From Plantago major (lineage: Eukaryota > Streptophyta > Magnoliopsida > Lamiales > Plantaginaceae), in contig CM048840.1 in the NCBI GenBank assembly GCA_026545765.1, positions 9,549,265 to 9,613,264 of the forward strand: DNA of 64,000 bases, read 5' to 3'. The notes below the pieces were generated by a model. The model saw only the letters and a program-made list of their open reading frames with translations. It ran no database searches and was not told the DNA's origin. Position 1 is the first letter of the stretch. The number at the start of each line of letters is the position of its first letter. The position numbers and the translations under genes are program-made. Below are positions 37,199 to 49,005 of the stretch, piece by piece.

Positions 37199-40100
37199 TC
37201 AATCATACAGTCCTTCCTGCTCCCACACATCCACCAGAAAGTCTACCATTTCCTGTCCATTAACCGAATTTCTGGATGTCAAGAAACGAACCATGGTAAT
37301 AAGCGAGAATAATGTTACTGTTGCAGGAAACTCACCGTCAATGGGATGGCCTGCGGGAGAGGTTTGTTGGTCCCAAGCAAACTTTCGTAAGTTGTGTTCC
37401 AACTATAAAACGAACAACAGATGAAGATTGATGAGAAAATTTTTGCCAATAGCCTGTGGCAATATGTAGTTTATGATATCTGGATTTCTCTCAATACTAC
37501 TGCTTATTATCTCAAGTTCTCAACCCACACATATAAGTCATAAGGCAAATGCAAGTTGTCACCTCAATTTGGGCTCTCTTGGTTGTACAGACTTCTGGGG
37601 TCTTTTATCACCAACCCATTGCTGCCTTGTTTGGTTCCAAAGAAGAAGCCCTGGAAACAGAAAAGAGAAAGACCAAAATCAATTTCGTAAATCAAGACTG
37701 CTGATCAATGCTGGAAATTAACCTCTTCCAAGGTTTTTCCTAATGATATTCCATCCTACGAGTCTTAGCAATACTACTTCAGATTTAAGAATTAAGATGA
37801 TGAAACAGCAAACAAATATGTAAGGAAGTTTCATCTTTCTTCATATATAATTATACTATTCCTTCTTCTGCAAGCTTAAGCCTCATAATGAGATGAACAG
37901 GGTGCCAAACCATTTGATGTCCATGTCAAAGACGTGCACTTGTTTCATAGGTTAAGCCCACCCTTCAGAAGACGGCTTGTCTTTCCACAAATGGACTGAG
38001 TGCATTTCACACTTTAAAGGTGGGATTTTGTCCATATCTCCATCTTTTACTCTGTTTATTCTTTGTTCCATAGATGGACTTTCAGCTTGTACTTTAGTTG
38101 ATCCCATTATGATTTTTTTAAATAATAGTAATAAATACAGAAGTTTCCTGTAGAACATTTACCAGGTGGATAATTGCAGGAAAAAAAGAACTTACTCATT
38201 GAACCTTGAGGCTACGTCTAATGTGTTATTTATAAGGAATGAGTGTGTAAAACCGATAATTATCTAAGGGGGGTGGGGGTAGCAATTTGCACACACATCT
38301 TACCAAGTTCTACTTGCTTATAAAGGACAAGGATTCTGTTTCTTGTTGCCGTGAGGAAATATTACCAATTTATCATCCGACCTAAACTTTGGTAAATCTA
38401 GTGATGACAAAACAATTAATGGGAGGAATCTTGATAGATTTATCATATATCATGCATATCCCTCTTAACCCAGAACCACAAATCAAACAAAGCCTATTAT
38501 ACATACAATCACGGTACAGTGAACACACTCATCACCCCGATCACCTTAAAGCTTCCAACCTGATTCCGCTTGTGCTCCAACTCACTTGAGCACTTCAAGC
38601 ACTGTTGGCCACTTTAATATGTCCAGCACTACCATACTACGCATATCTAAGTAGACATCAGTATAGCTTTATATTATTTCTTTAGAATGTAAAATTCTTG
38701 CTAAATACATTTGTTAACAAGTGTATAGATTATTTTTACTACTATGATCATTAATATGTTATATTACTATGTAGCTAATAATCCACACTTTAAGCGGCTC
38801 CCCAGTTCATGTTTTCTAATTTTGAGGCTTTCACAACTACACCTCCGCTTCAGGTGCTCTAGCTCATTACACCTCAGGTAAAAAGACCAAGGACAATAGA
38901 AGTTCTATTAATTCGAAAAATAAATAGGAAAACTAACAAGAAAAGCAGCAGGGAGGTAAGGATCTTAAACTTCAGGTAGTATTCTGAAACCCGATACTCA
39001 AACTTTAATGGGATAGCGAAGGATAGCATAGAGTTGACAGCTGTAATAATGTCAGAAAGCAGACGGTTATGTGGAATATTCATTGATTTAAGTTGTGCAT
39101 TCACGGGCAGTACATACACAAGAAAAGGTTAGCATGGAAGTACTTGCCATGATTCACAAATTCACCGGCGTTGCTCGTGCTACCAGCAGTGCTCCGGCTA
39201 TCGAGGGTCTGGTTTGAGGTGCTGATCGACGACATACTTCTTCGGGAAGGAAAGCCACTATTATCCATATCACCAGAACTGGAGCTCCAGAAATCCTCCG
39301 CTACACTATGCTGCTTAACTCGATGACCTTGAATTTTCAGTCCCTTAGCTGGCGCATCCACCGAAATTACAAGCGGCGGCTTTGTACAACATCCAAGACA
39401 ACCTCTGCTCTGTTACAAGGTATGGTTATACCAATGCAGATGATTAGCACGTCATGAGACTATTAGACAGGCAATTGATTAAATCACATAAAAGAAGAGA
39501 TTCTCAAAGTCCTTTGTTTTTTAGGCACAGAGTGAGAATTCTCTGTCAACTTAGTAGATCTCAATTACTATGAATGTTATACACCTCTATGCTTAAAGAG
39601 CTCATCAACTCCTGTCTCTACCAATATTCAATTTTTTAAAAATATCTCTCTATCAAAGATAGCTTCTATATATAATGAAAGAGAAATAGCCTGAAAGGGC
39701 ATGTCAAGTATATTTCGTCCAAGGAAAAAAATAATGCATGTGGTAAGACTGTAAGAAGCTAAGAGCTCAATGGGCAAGCTTGATAATGAACTCAGGCACG
39801 TAGATGTACAGCAGCAACAATCAAAATGGTAGTGACAATACGGATTGCAAGAACCAATGAGAGGCGTTAATCAGCAGTGTGCGTTAATCTACAGTACTGA
39901 ACATAATAGAACATGGTGGAAGATTACTACCAGGTAAGACAATCCAGTTCATAATGATTAATGAGACAAAACCACAAACAAACTGCAAAAATATGAGATA
40001 AATGGAACTCCAAGTATCCAACGTCCCTCAATTCAAACAAAGCAATTGAACGATAACTTAATATAAAGTTTATAATCAAGCGCAGAAGCAAACAAGATAA

Positions 40101-41192
40101 AGGAGCAACGACACACAGACAAAACAAAACCAAGGTCATAAAAGTTCAATGCTCATTCGTCTTACATGGACATATTTACATATGGCGTGATATTTTCCAT
40201 CACCAGCAGAATAGAGCTTGAAACTGCATGAGAGAACTCCATAAAAGAACGTGGCACCTAACTTGATGCAAGCCTTCATTTAAATGACTAAACAATACCA
40301 ATTATTCTTAGAAACAACTATTCCCAATCTTTATTCTGTTTCCTTTAGCAGGCTCCGTGTATCTAACCCAACTGTTTAGATCATCAAGCAGAAGTACACA
40401 GGCGAAGAAAAGGACACCTGAACCATTCTATTTACACATGCAATTGTTGCTTGCTTAAAATAGAAGCAAAACCAGAGATTCTCAACCACGTACAGAATAT
40501 AACCAGATTTAAGATTAATCCCAAGAATAAACTGCTTGATTCCTCAAGAAACCTCTCCATTATTCTTGTCATCAAAGTACCAATTTATTCCCTAATAGAT
40601 ATACTATAATGCTACCCTGGCCTTTTTTCATCGTTCTATTTGTGACTTTGTTATACAAACACCCAACAACAAGATAATAGGGGCCTTCAATTTCTTACAC
40701 CAACATGAGGTTAATAACAAAACAATAACATTGTAATGCTCCAAGATGAACAATAACAGAACTGTACAAATAAATTGCTTGATTTTCAAATACCCCTCAA
40801 TTGTTATCATCATCAAAGTACAAATTTTGATTCCTTTACCAGTACAATGCCACTCTATTAATTGCTCCTTGTTCTATCCAATGACCGTGTTATACAAACC
40901 ACATTACATAAACCAATAAGCTCGAATTTTCTAAATTCCTTGCATAAACATGAACTTAAACCAGAGCAAAAACATACACTACTCAAGATGAACAAAATAA
41001 AACTATGTGAGTAATTGCACAACCCAGTCTTCATTCAGTTAATTGAACAGTCCAATCTCTAATTAAACCCAATCTTGTTCTTGCTCGAAAATAACAACCA
41101 ACTCAAACACACACAACAACAACAAAATCAAAATGGAAAGTAAAAATAGAAACACAAACATTCAGAGGGGCAGGAAAACTAACCCCATGCAT
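37199..41192 (-). CDS. DUF4050 / Gag1-like clathrin family protein
   Basis: Small conserved plant protein of unknown cellular role; the domain is named after a fungal Gag1-like clathrin-associated protein, so a trafficking role is only suggested. Inferred coding exons: 41184-41192 (MHG), 39148-39409 (SRGCLGCCTKPP then EDFWSSSSGDMDNS, SMSSISTSNQTLD, EFVNH), 37563-37650 (GLLLWNQTRQQWVGDKRP), 37336-37402 (WNTTYESLLGTNKPLPQAIP) and 37199-37252 (EMVDFLVDVWEQEGLYD stop). Phases agree at every junction and give 159 residues, normal for the family. The CLGCC motif suggests lipid modification near the N-terminus. Exon 2 ends at a GC donor (ATG/GCAAGT); a GT donor would break the conserved EFVNHGLLLWNQ. 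The 9-base first exon is the least certain part. Confidence 0.85.
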
Positions 41193-41334
41193 GCAAGTAA
41201 ATTAGAAATCCAAGAAGGGGATAATCTAAACCGCCAAGGCATTAACAAGAAACACTATCTCCTGACAAATTCTTGAGGAAAAAATCATTTCTTTTTACAA
41301 ATCCCAGATCTCAAATGTTCAGCTGAATAAGCGT

Positions 41335-41500
41335 CTGCACTGCAAGAGATAGAAACAGAGATTAGTCGTTGAGTTTATCGAAAACCAGAATTGGGTGATT
41401 AACGAACTGATTTACCTTGTGGTGGGTAGTAACCAGAAATGGGTTCAATCGGTGAATTGTATTGGCTCTTGATTGGAGTATAGCAGAAGAGAGGAGATGG
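41335..41500 (-). promoter_or_regulatory. Probable 5' UTR exon and intron of the DUF4050 gene
   Basis: On the minus strand, ACAAG/GTAAAT (donor after 41416) and TTGCAG (acceptor ending 41340) bracket a short intron upstream of the start exon. This suggests a non-coding first exon at about 41416-41500. It is inferred from splice-site motifs only. Confidence 0.45.
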
Positions 41501-41749
41501 TAAAAGGGGCTTTGTGCTTAGTGGGCAAGTGCAGACTGTATGGACTATTGGAGTATGGGCTATGTGTCCACTTGGCATTTTGTGTAATTACATTTCTACC
41601 TCTTCACAACTGACAACTCGAAGTAAATTGGATTTTGTCAAAAAAATTCCGGCCGGGGTTGTTACCACCCATCCCCCAGTCGAAATAAACATAAAACAAT
41701 AATACAAGTCTTCCCCACCCGACAAAAAAAAATCACGGAAACATGTAGG

Positions 41750-42796
41750 TAGGGGTGTAAACGAAACGAATGTTCGTGAAAATTTTACGAAAAAATTCAG
41801 TCAATACTCAATTCGCGTTCGAGTTTGACCTGTCCGACCTGTTCGTTAACAAACGAACACGAACACATAATTTATTGTTCGGTAGTTCGCGAACTGTTCG
41901 TGAACAATTTATATATATAATAAATATATATTATTTTAGACAAAGTAGTAGGTACTCCCTCCGTTCCATAAATCTCTTGTTATTTACTTTTTGCACAATT
42001 TTTAAAAGTTTGAGGAAAAAATGGTTAATATAGATAAAGTAACAAGTGTATGGTAAAAAGTAAGAAAGAGAATTGATAAAGTATAAAAGTGAGTGATTAA
42101 AATATTAATAATGGGGATAGTGGGTTTACATAAGAGGAAATGGAAAGTTTAATGAAACGTCCAAAATGAAAAAACAAAAAGTTTCTAATGGAATGAGGGA
42201 ATAGTATAATACACATTTTACTTTTTAGTTTTCACCTAGCATAATAATAATCCTAATTTCCAATATTTGCCCCATTTATATTCTTTATCAGGTCACAAGT
42301 CACACCTCCTCTCCAAGCTGCCTCCTCCAAGCCGCCGCACCGCCTACACCCGCCACCATCCACCACCACCGCACCGCCTACACCTCTTCAGCCCATCGCC
42401 ACCACACCTCCTCTCCCATCCACCTACACCCGCCACCATCCACCGCCTACACCCAACGCCACCGCACCACGAATCTGACTGCTTGTAAGAGACCTTTCCT
42501 TCTATTTTTGTAATATTTTTGCTTGATTTTTGGGGTTTCCTTCTATTTTCGAACACGAACAACGAACTGAACTGTTCGCGAACACGATCTTATAACGAAC
42601 AAACAAACTGAACTATCCGCGAACAAAATCTTAACGAACACTAACGAACAAACATGAACATCTCAAAATCTTAACGAACTGAACATGAACAAGTGGATGA
42701 GATGTTCGCGAACATGAACACGAACATGAAAATTCTTAATGAACAAACGTTCGTTAATCTCAATGTTCAGTTCGTTCGGTTCGAAATACACCCCTA
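41750..42796. mobile_element. hAT non-autonomous element, TSD CATGTAGG
   Basis: 1,047 bp with left end TAGGGGTGTAAACGAA and right end TTCGAAATACACCCCTA (inverted), flanked by the perfect 8-bp duplication CATGTAGG (41742-41749 and 42797-42804). Both subterminal zones are dense in GTTCGTGAAC/GAACAAACGAAC words. The middle contains a CCACC-rich stretch (42300-42475) whose open frames are compositional. A Stowaway MITE is nested inside. Confidence 0.92.
41955..42204. mobile_element. Stowaway-type MITE nested in hAT
   Basis: 250 bp flanked by TA (41953-41954 and 42205-42206). Left end CTCCCTCCGTTCCATAAA, right end inverted CTATTCCCTCATTCCATTAG. It is AT-rich and non-coding. Same superfamily as the MITE at 7610 but with a different interior. 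Confidence 0.88.
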
Positions 42797-42804
42797 CATG
42801 TAGG

Positions 42805-44633
42805 AGATTGTTTTTGTGAATTGTGAATATGTGATATTGCAATATCCTGTCTCTAGCCTGAGCCTGTGGTTTTTCCGGTTATGTGATGTGACTAGGACCG
42901 CTTAGTAAATTTTACGATTATGGTTATCTAACTGGTTATAGGTCATGGTTATAATCTCATACATAATAATGGTTATAATTAGGGTTTTTAACCAATCATT
43001 CCAATTTCCAAGTATCGAGTTACTATTCATTGACTCCAAAACTCAAAAATCTGAAACTCAAATATACTTCTAAACCTTATCAAAATCATAGTCAAATGTT
43101 GAACATAAAACTTCAAAAATCAACGCCAATGTAGTTACTACTCATCAACTCTAAATTTTAACTCAATTTGAGTTATTAATCACCGAAGTTTATATATTTT
43201 CATGATATTGTAGATTTTAGCAAAACATACCATGTAGATCAAGTGTGTTATTTTTCTAGTTAAAAAAAAAAAGTTCATAGAGGTTATAAGCTTACTAATA
43301 AACTTGTTCGTAATGTCTCACGCGAGGTACAGCCATTGAAAATGGAAGAATGCAAACCATTGAAACTTTATGTAAATATGAAGCCACCTAGTTTTACTGT
43401 ACTTTTTTTAGATAAGATATCCAGCTATATTTACTTTAATTAGACAACTGATTGTATATATTAGTTGTGACTGGCCTTTTTTCCAAACTGGTTTAATTTT
43501 AATATATATTTTTTAGTAATTTATGGATAAAATTGGTATTTAGCGATGATTTTCCCGAGAGATAGTGACTCAATAACTGAAACAACCAATACGCAGGTTG
43601 TTGCCCACCAGTATGCAGGTTGTTGCACAATAAATTGTAATTATTGCAGCTAAATTATTAGACCCTATATCGTGGCCTTGTACCTTCTTCAAAATCGTTT
43701 TCTTGATTCAATTCAATTATGAAATTCTCGGATTGTATATTTTTAGATCTTCAGGTGTATTTTCTATTATGAGAAAGAAAGAAAAATGACGCCCTAGTTG
43801 CCAGTTGAATGATAAAATATACCAGTGCAAAAATTAAGAACTATCAACTATCTAATCAAATTAAGATGTTGTCCCTTTCAACACTCGTTGTTTGTTTCTG
43901 GGTTTTATACATGACCATGCATTGTTTAGTGTACGCACAAATCTTGGAAGTCATCTTCATAAAAGAATATCTTCTTGATTTCACCTCCAAACAAATTGCG
44001 GCCTCTACTTTATTCTAAAGGTTATGTATTATATGTGATATTTAAATAAAACTTATATTCTACAACAACTTTTATTACCATATCTATAAGATACGAGATA
44101 AACATCATATATGTTGAATTATTTACATGTTTAGGAATGTGGGTGGTGCGTGAGTACATGTATGATAAGCACGCGATGAGTTAAGTTATGCATGTAAAGT
44201 TTCTTAATTGATCAAGATATTGATATTTCATATTTTAGTTTCTCTCATAAAAGTTTTATATACTTATTGACCTGTCGAATATTACACTTCAATTCCGGTA
44301 AATTCTAACTTATAATGTTAAAGTTTTAACTCCCCGTAACAAAATGATAGTTTGAAGTTTGAACATTGGAAGAATATGACGTCTCCAGGGGTGTCACTGG
44401 TTTATCGCAAACGGTAAAAAGGCAATACAATAAGATAATAATATTTTTAAATTTCCAACTTAATTTAAGTATCACCCGTACACTTTAATTATATATGTAA
44501 TCACATAATGATACCATTGGTAAATCATCCTCCCAAAGTATAAATAACATATTGAGAAGTTACAGGGTCATTTACGAGGTACGAACACTTAACAATATTA
44601 TCTAATCAATTTTTTTATTTTTAAAATTTTCAC
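42805..44633. other. Intergenic, AT-rich
   Basis: No gene or transposon terminus recognised. There is a small two-copy repeat around GCAGGTTGTTGC (about 43590-43630). Confidence 0.45.
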
Positions 44634-44641
44634 GGATATTC
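44634..44641. promoter_or_regulatory. P1BS site (GGATATTC)
   Basis: Matches GNATATNC, the binding site of PHR1-type MYB-CC regulators. It lies 461 bp upstream of the SPX gene start codon. Confidence 0.55.
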
Positions 44642-44965
44642 GCTACACATGAATTCAAATTAACTGCGGGCTCCATTGTTTTAGGCTGCAAAGTTGACAA
44701 TTGGCCAATGGACAAGAATATTAAGCTTTCAGAACCTTAATCAACAGTATTAAACGAACAAAACAATGCCTTTTTTTCCTTCCAGAGATAGCATATAAGC
44801 ATATTAAATTTCTTGGATAAGAACAGTTACATTAATTTTAAGCAAAGTGGTTTGTCAAAACAACGTTCGGTTCTGAAGAATGTGTGCCATAATAAGCAGG
44901 AAGAATATATTCTGTGGGAAATACTCATCCTTATGCTTTGTTATATGCGAAATGTAATTCCCTCT

Positions 44966-44973
44966 GAATATTC
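44966..44973. promoter_or_regulatory. P1BS site (GAATATTC)
   Basis: A perfectly palindromic GNATATNC match 129 bp upstream of the SPX start codon and about 35 bp upstream of the TATA box. In known plants PHR1-family factors bind this site and induce SPX genes under phosphate starvation; SPX proteins in turn inhibit PHR1. The site therefore suits a feedback loop. Confidence 0.7.
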
Positions 44974-45008
44974 TCATATCTCTAACTCAAACCATTGATT
45001 CTCATAAT

Positions 45009-45016
45009 TATATAAA
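45009..45016 (+). promoter_or_regulatory. TATA box of SPX gene
   Basis: TATATAAA-like sequence (ATTATATAAAC) about 90 bp before the start codon, in the expected place between the P1BS site and a pyrimidine-rich leader. Confidence 0.65.
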
Positions 45017-45101
45017 CAAGCCCTCTTGCACTCTTTCAGCTTCATCTCATTCTTGAAACCTCTTCTTTATCTTACACACAACACAAGAGAGCAAGAAAAA
45101 T

Positions 45102-47339
45102 ATGAACTTTTGGAAGAATCTAAGGCAGCTTCTTGATGAGATGTTTCCTGAGTGGCAGGACAAGTTTATAGCATATAAAGTTCTGAAAAAGCAGCTCAAG
45201 CTGAATTATCCGAAGATGGGGAGTGATGATGAGAGACTGAGTAAGCGGCCGAGGTTGAGTTGCGACGACGAGGAGATTAATAAGGATTTCTTGAAGCTTT
45301 TGCTGCAGGAGATTAACAAGATTAATGGTTTTTTCATGGATAAAGAAGAAGACTGTGTTATCAAATTAAAGGTATCATTTTGCTACTACTTTTTCATTTA
45401 AATTTTCCAAATTTCCATTAAATTTTTTTGACCATTGACTAATAAAAAGTTCGTGCGCAGCTTCTTTTTTTAGCTAGCTGAAAATCTAGCTGGAAAAAGA
45501 ATACTTGAGTAGCTTTTTTGAAAAAGAAGGAGCTTGTTATATTTTTATTCCGAAAATATTCCTACCCAAATTAACCTAAATTAGACTAAATAAAATAAGA
45601 ATTAAAAACACCCATATTACCAAGCAACGAATTCTATACATCATGCACCCAATATTATCCCCCAGTAATTCTATACACATCAATTACTAATTTTTTTCAT
45701 TACTAATTTAAAATGCTCAACGATTATTTCTTTCAACTTCTGATAATTTTGATAATGTTATTAAAGTGGCGATGTAAAATACATTAAATATATATTATAA
45801 TTATTGGACAAAATATGATATATTATTATTTAAAAAACTATAGACTAATAATACGATAAGAAATGTTAAAGACAAGAAAAATAAAAGTAATGCCCTTTTA
45901 TGTCATTTTACAAAACACCAGCTAGATTTTCAGCTAATTTGCTAAACACCTACATTTAAAACAAAGCTACTAACCAAATTTAGATTTCCAATTCTAACCA
46001 CTACCATTAACTTTTCAAATGGCTTTAAATGAGCCATCATCTTGGTATGGTTTTTCTTGAACTAAGTGATCGGTATGTTAGTTATAGCCTATAGGTATAA
46101 ATTCTTGGGGCCTAATTCAAATGCAAATTGAAATTGAGCAGATCAATAATTAGTCTGCAACCAGAGATAAGTCCTTTACTTAATTGCCTGTACTATCATA
46201 GCTTCTTGTTCTATACTGTTGAAGGTTGATTCATTGAATTTAATGTATTTTCAGCCGCTTTTTGGTGGATGATATCTATGTGTGATTTATTTGGCTTATT
46301 GGTTTTTCTAGATATTCATATGTAAAGAGGTAGTTTCATGTGTGAATCTTGTATGGATGATACCATCGAACTAGGAGTAGGGAGTCAGAGACAAATGGTA
46401 GATTTAAAATACATCAGAATTCGGATAAGCTGAGGCCAATTTTTTCGAGTTTAGGATCCTGGAATATATGGAACAAGGCAAGGAGTAAATGATGAACTGT
46501 TCGAGTTAAACTGCAAGATCAGATTAGCTGATGCCAAGTTTTCGGAATATAGAACTAGGAATGGATTGAATGAGGCAGGGAGAAATGTAGTATGCATTAA
46601 CATGCCTAAGTTCGAAACGAAATAGCAATTTGATGCCACAAGAACGATCTCATATATAGCTAGTTTTTTAACTTTCAGGTACTGAGTACTGACCTTTTTT
46701 AATTTGTGGGACTTTGATTGTTATAGCTGCTGAAAGCTGAAGTTTCTGAGGCCAATGATTCGAAAGAAGAGCTTATGAGATTAGGAAGAAAGGTTGTAGA
46801 TATTCATGGAGAGATGATTTTGTTGAACAACTACAGTGCTCTCAACTACATAGGTATGCTCATTTAAGCCTTTAACTTTGCTTCCTCTGGGTGTGTGTTG
46901 TGTTTACGAATTAGAAGTGTGTTTGCAAGTTGCGATTTTAACTGTTAAGTACATGCCGAGGACTTATGTTCCAAATTTGTCTGCTCTTATCTGAGCAGGA
47001 CTGCTGAAGATATTGAAGAAGTATGACAAGAGAAGTGGCGATGTAATTCGACTCCCTTTCATAAGGAATGTGCTACAACAGCCATTCTTTCGGACTGAAG
47101 TGATAAACAACCTGGTACAGGAGTGTGAGATCTTGATTTGCCATATCTTCTCTCGGCATGAGCAATTGCAGCAAGATTCACCTGTAGATACTTACATCGG
47201 AGAACTTCCAGCAGGAACAGCTAGATTGATGGAAAGCCAGTATTTGAGGCTTAGCAGATCAGCTTTACAGACCTTGAGACAAATCAGAAGTCGAAGTTCG
47301 ACTATAAGCATGTTTTCTCTTCCACCGATGGAAGCATAG
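45102..47339 (+). CDS. SPX-domain protein (phosphate sensor, SPX3-like)
   Basis: Stand-alone SPX proteins bind inositol pyrophosphates and, when phosphate is sufficient, hold PHR transcription factors inactive. Exons 45102-45371, 46727-46853 and 46999-47339 have canonical GT-AG introns and consistent phases, giving 245 residues, a usual SPX1-3 size. The SPX domain spans about 1-165: FPEWQDKFIAYKVLKKQLK (residues 15-33, basic first helix), INGFFMDKEED, DIHGEMILLNNYSALNY, and KILKKYDKRSG (136-146), whose lysines form the ligand-binding surface. The end is Ser-rich. Oddity: it starts MNFWKNL where the family normally has MKFGK, so conserved Lys2 is Asn and Gly4 is Trp. Upstream P1BS sites support phosphate control. 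The subtype is uncertain. Confidence 0.9.
45475..45936. mobile_element. Foldback/MITE-like element in SPX intron 1
   Basis: A 19-bp perfect inverted repeat (TAGCTGAAAATCTAGCTGG at 45475-45493, inverted at 45918-45936) encloses 424 bp of AT-rich sequence. Flanks outside the arms also share AGCTT/AAGCT words, so the element may extend to about 45458-45970. No clear target duplication is seen, so the class is unknown. Confidence 0.6.
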
Positions 47340-47844
47340 TGACGAGTCTTGTAACTTGGCCCAAAATGTAGAGTGATTTTGGAGTGAATTTAACCTATGG
47401 CGTTATTGATACTTGGGACATTCTTGTGACGTTTGACATTTGTACTTGGTTTCGATGTGTACTTTGGAAGTCTTTTAGATAAGCAGTGAATCTTTTAACT
47501 TTCTGATGTAATTGGTCCAGCTCAAGGTAACTTCAAGAGCGGCATGACTTGTTCATCCCTACCTATAGGTAGACTTTTATGGAAAGGAGTCGGCTCCCCG
47601 TCTGCCTTCTTCTCGGATGCACAGACGGATCTCTCTTGTGCTCTCTATTCTATGTACCATATCCATATTTTCTCATGCAAAAAGTTCTTCCTTTCCATCT
47701 CCAGGACAAAGTGTCCATTCGTTTTTCTTTGTTGCCTTCTGTAGGGCATGAACCCTTGCTATAGAGATCTAGGTAATGTTGTCTTGAAACAATTCTGATG
47801 TGGTGATGTTGAAGTAATTTATACATGACAATTTTGAATAACTA
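47340..47844. other. SPX 3' UTR and spacer to tRNA
   Basis: AT-rich 3' flank of the SPX gene followed by a short GC-richer stretch (47540-47620). No further gene is recognised. Confidence 0.45.
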
Positions 47845-47917
47845 GCGCCTGTAGCTCAGTGGATAGAGCGTCTGTTTCCTAAGCAGAAAGTCGTAGGTTC
47901 GACCCCTACCTGGTGCG
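47845..47917 (+). tRNA. tRNA-Arg, anticodon CCU
   Basis: 73 bases fold as a cloverleaf: acceptor GCGCCTG with CTGGTGC plus discriminator G (one U-U mismatch), D arm containing TAGCTCAGTGG (A box), anticodon stem TCTGT/GCAGA around loop TTCCTAA (anticodon CCT, reads AGG) and T arm GTAGGTTCGACCCCTAC (B box). There is no intron. A TTTT tract at 47918-47921 is the RNA polymerase III terminator. It differs little from known plant tRNA-Arg(CCU). Confidence 0.96.
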
Positions 47918-47921
47918 TTTT
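47918..47921 (+). terminator. Pol III terminator of tRNA-Arg
   Basis: A TTTT run directly after the discriminator base, followed by another T-rich run at 47924-47930 as backup. Confidence 0.75.
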
Positions 47922-48240
47922 GGTTTTTTTATTTTCTTTTGACCTACACGCATTTGAGTTTACGTGCACGATTGGTTTTGGTTTTTAATTTTCTTTTGTC
48001 CTACACGCATTAGTTTACCACGGGCCTGATTGGTTTTGGTTTTTTAATTTTCTTTTGTCCTACACGTACGAGTTTACCACGGGCCTGATTGGTTTTGGTT
48101 TTTTAATTTTCTTTTGACCTACACGTACGAGATTACGACGGGCCTGATTGGTTTGGCACGTTTTGGTTTTTTAATTTTCTTTTGACCTACACGTACGAGT
48201 TTACTACGGGCCTGATTGGTTTGGAAATGCTATTGGCCTT
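47922..48240. repeat. About 60-bp tandem array starting at the tRNA 3' flank
   Basis: About five units of the form TTTTCTTTTGACCTACACG, variable bases, TTTACNACGGGCCTGATTGG, TTTTGGTTTTTTAAT, with period 59-61 then about 75. One unit contains GGCACGTTTTGGTTTTTTAA, resembling the tRNA tail GGTGCGTTTTGG plus T-run, so the tRNA 3' flank looks like part of the first unit. Confidence 0.8.
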
Positions 48241-48640
48241 GGTCAAATAGTATTTCTCAAGCCGAACCAAGAAACGCGTTTGAATGTGTAGTTTGACCGG
48301 AAAATTAATTTTCTTTTGACCTACACGCATTTAGTTTACTACGGGCCTGATTGGTTTGGAAATGCTATTGGCCTTGGTCAAATAGTACTTCTCAAGCCGA
48401 ACCAAGAAACCGTTTGGATGTGTAGTTTGACCGGAAAATGTCAAAAAATGTGGTGATTTGGTTTGGTGTATTGTGATGTATTTCAAATGTCGCGTTTTGT
48501 TTTTTTAATTTCTTTTGACCTACACGTATGAGTTTACTACGGGCCTGATTGGTTTGGAAATGCTATTGGCCTTGGTCAAATAGCATTTCTCAAGCCGAAC
48601 CAAGAAACTCGTTTGGATGAGTAGTTTGACAGGAAAATGT
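48168..48640. repeat. Three copies of a larger block containing GGGCCTGATTGGTTTGG
   Basis: Blocks starting at 48208, 48343 and 48541 share GGGCCTGATTGGTTTGGAAA, CTATTGGCCTTGGTCAAATA and TCTCAAGCCGAACCAAGAAA, followed by GTTTGACCGGAAAA. They look like tandem partial duplications of one transposon end. Confidence 0.75.
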
Positions 48641-49005
48641 CAAAAAATGTAGTGATTGGTTTGGTATATTGTGATGTGTTTCGAATGTCACTTTCAAGTC
48701 CGAAACGCACTTTTAAAATCGCATTTGGTAATTGGTTTATGCGCATTTCGGCTTGTGGGGTCCAATTTTGATCCATGATAATGACACTTTGCACTTCAAT
48801 AGCATTTGGTGTTTGGTTTGATGCATTTCATGTATTGGCAATTTGTATTGAAGTTAAGTAAAACACACAAGTTCAACAATTCCAAAACATAATTTTGCCC
48901 TTAAATACTTCATTCACCACAATTACTATGACTTTAATAAGTCTTTTTAACAACAAAATCCCAAACTAATACAAACTTAGGTGAACAACTAAGTACTCTT
49001 AGGAG

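Noticed and set aside
42267..42488. Pro/His-rich frame in the 41.75-42.8 kb hAT element
   Set aside because: Product of the CCACC simple-sequence tract inside a non-autonomous transposon.
43809..44018. 69-codon frame with a hydrophobic start
   Set aside because: No upstream promoter or splice context and AT-driven composition; no family recognised.
47922..48640. Tandem units after the tRNA gene as a CRISPR-like array
   Set aside because: Plant nuclear context, no constant spacer length, units diverge along their full length; ordinary tandem and transposon-end duplication.
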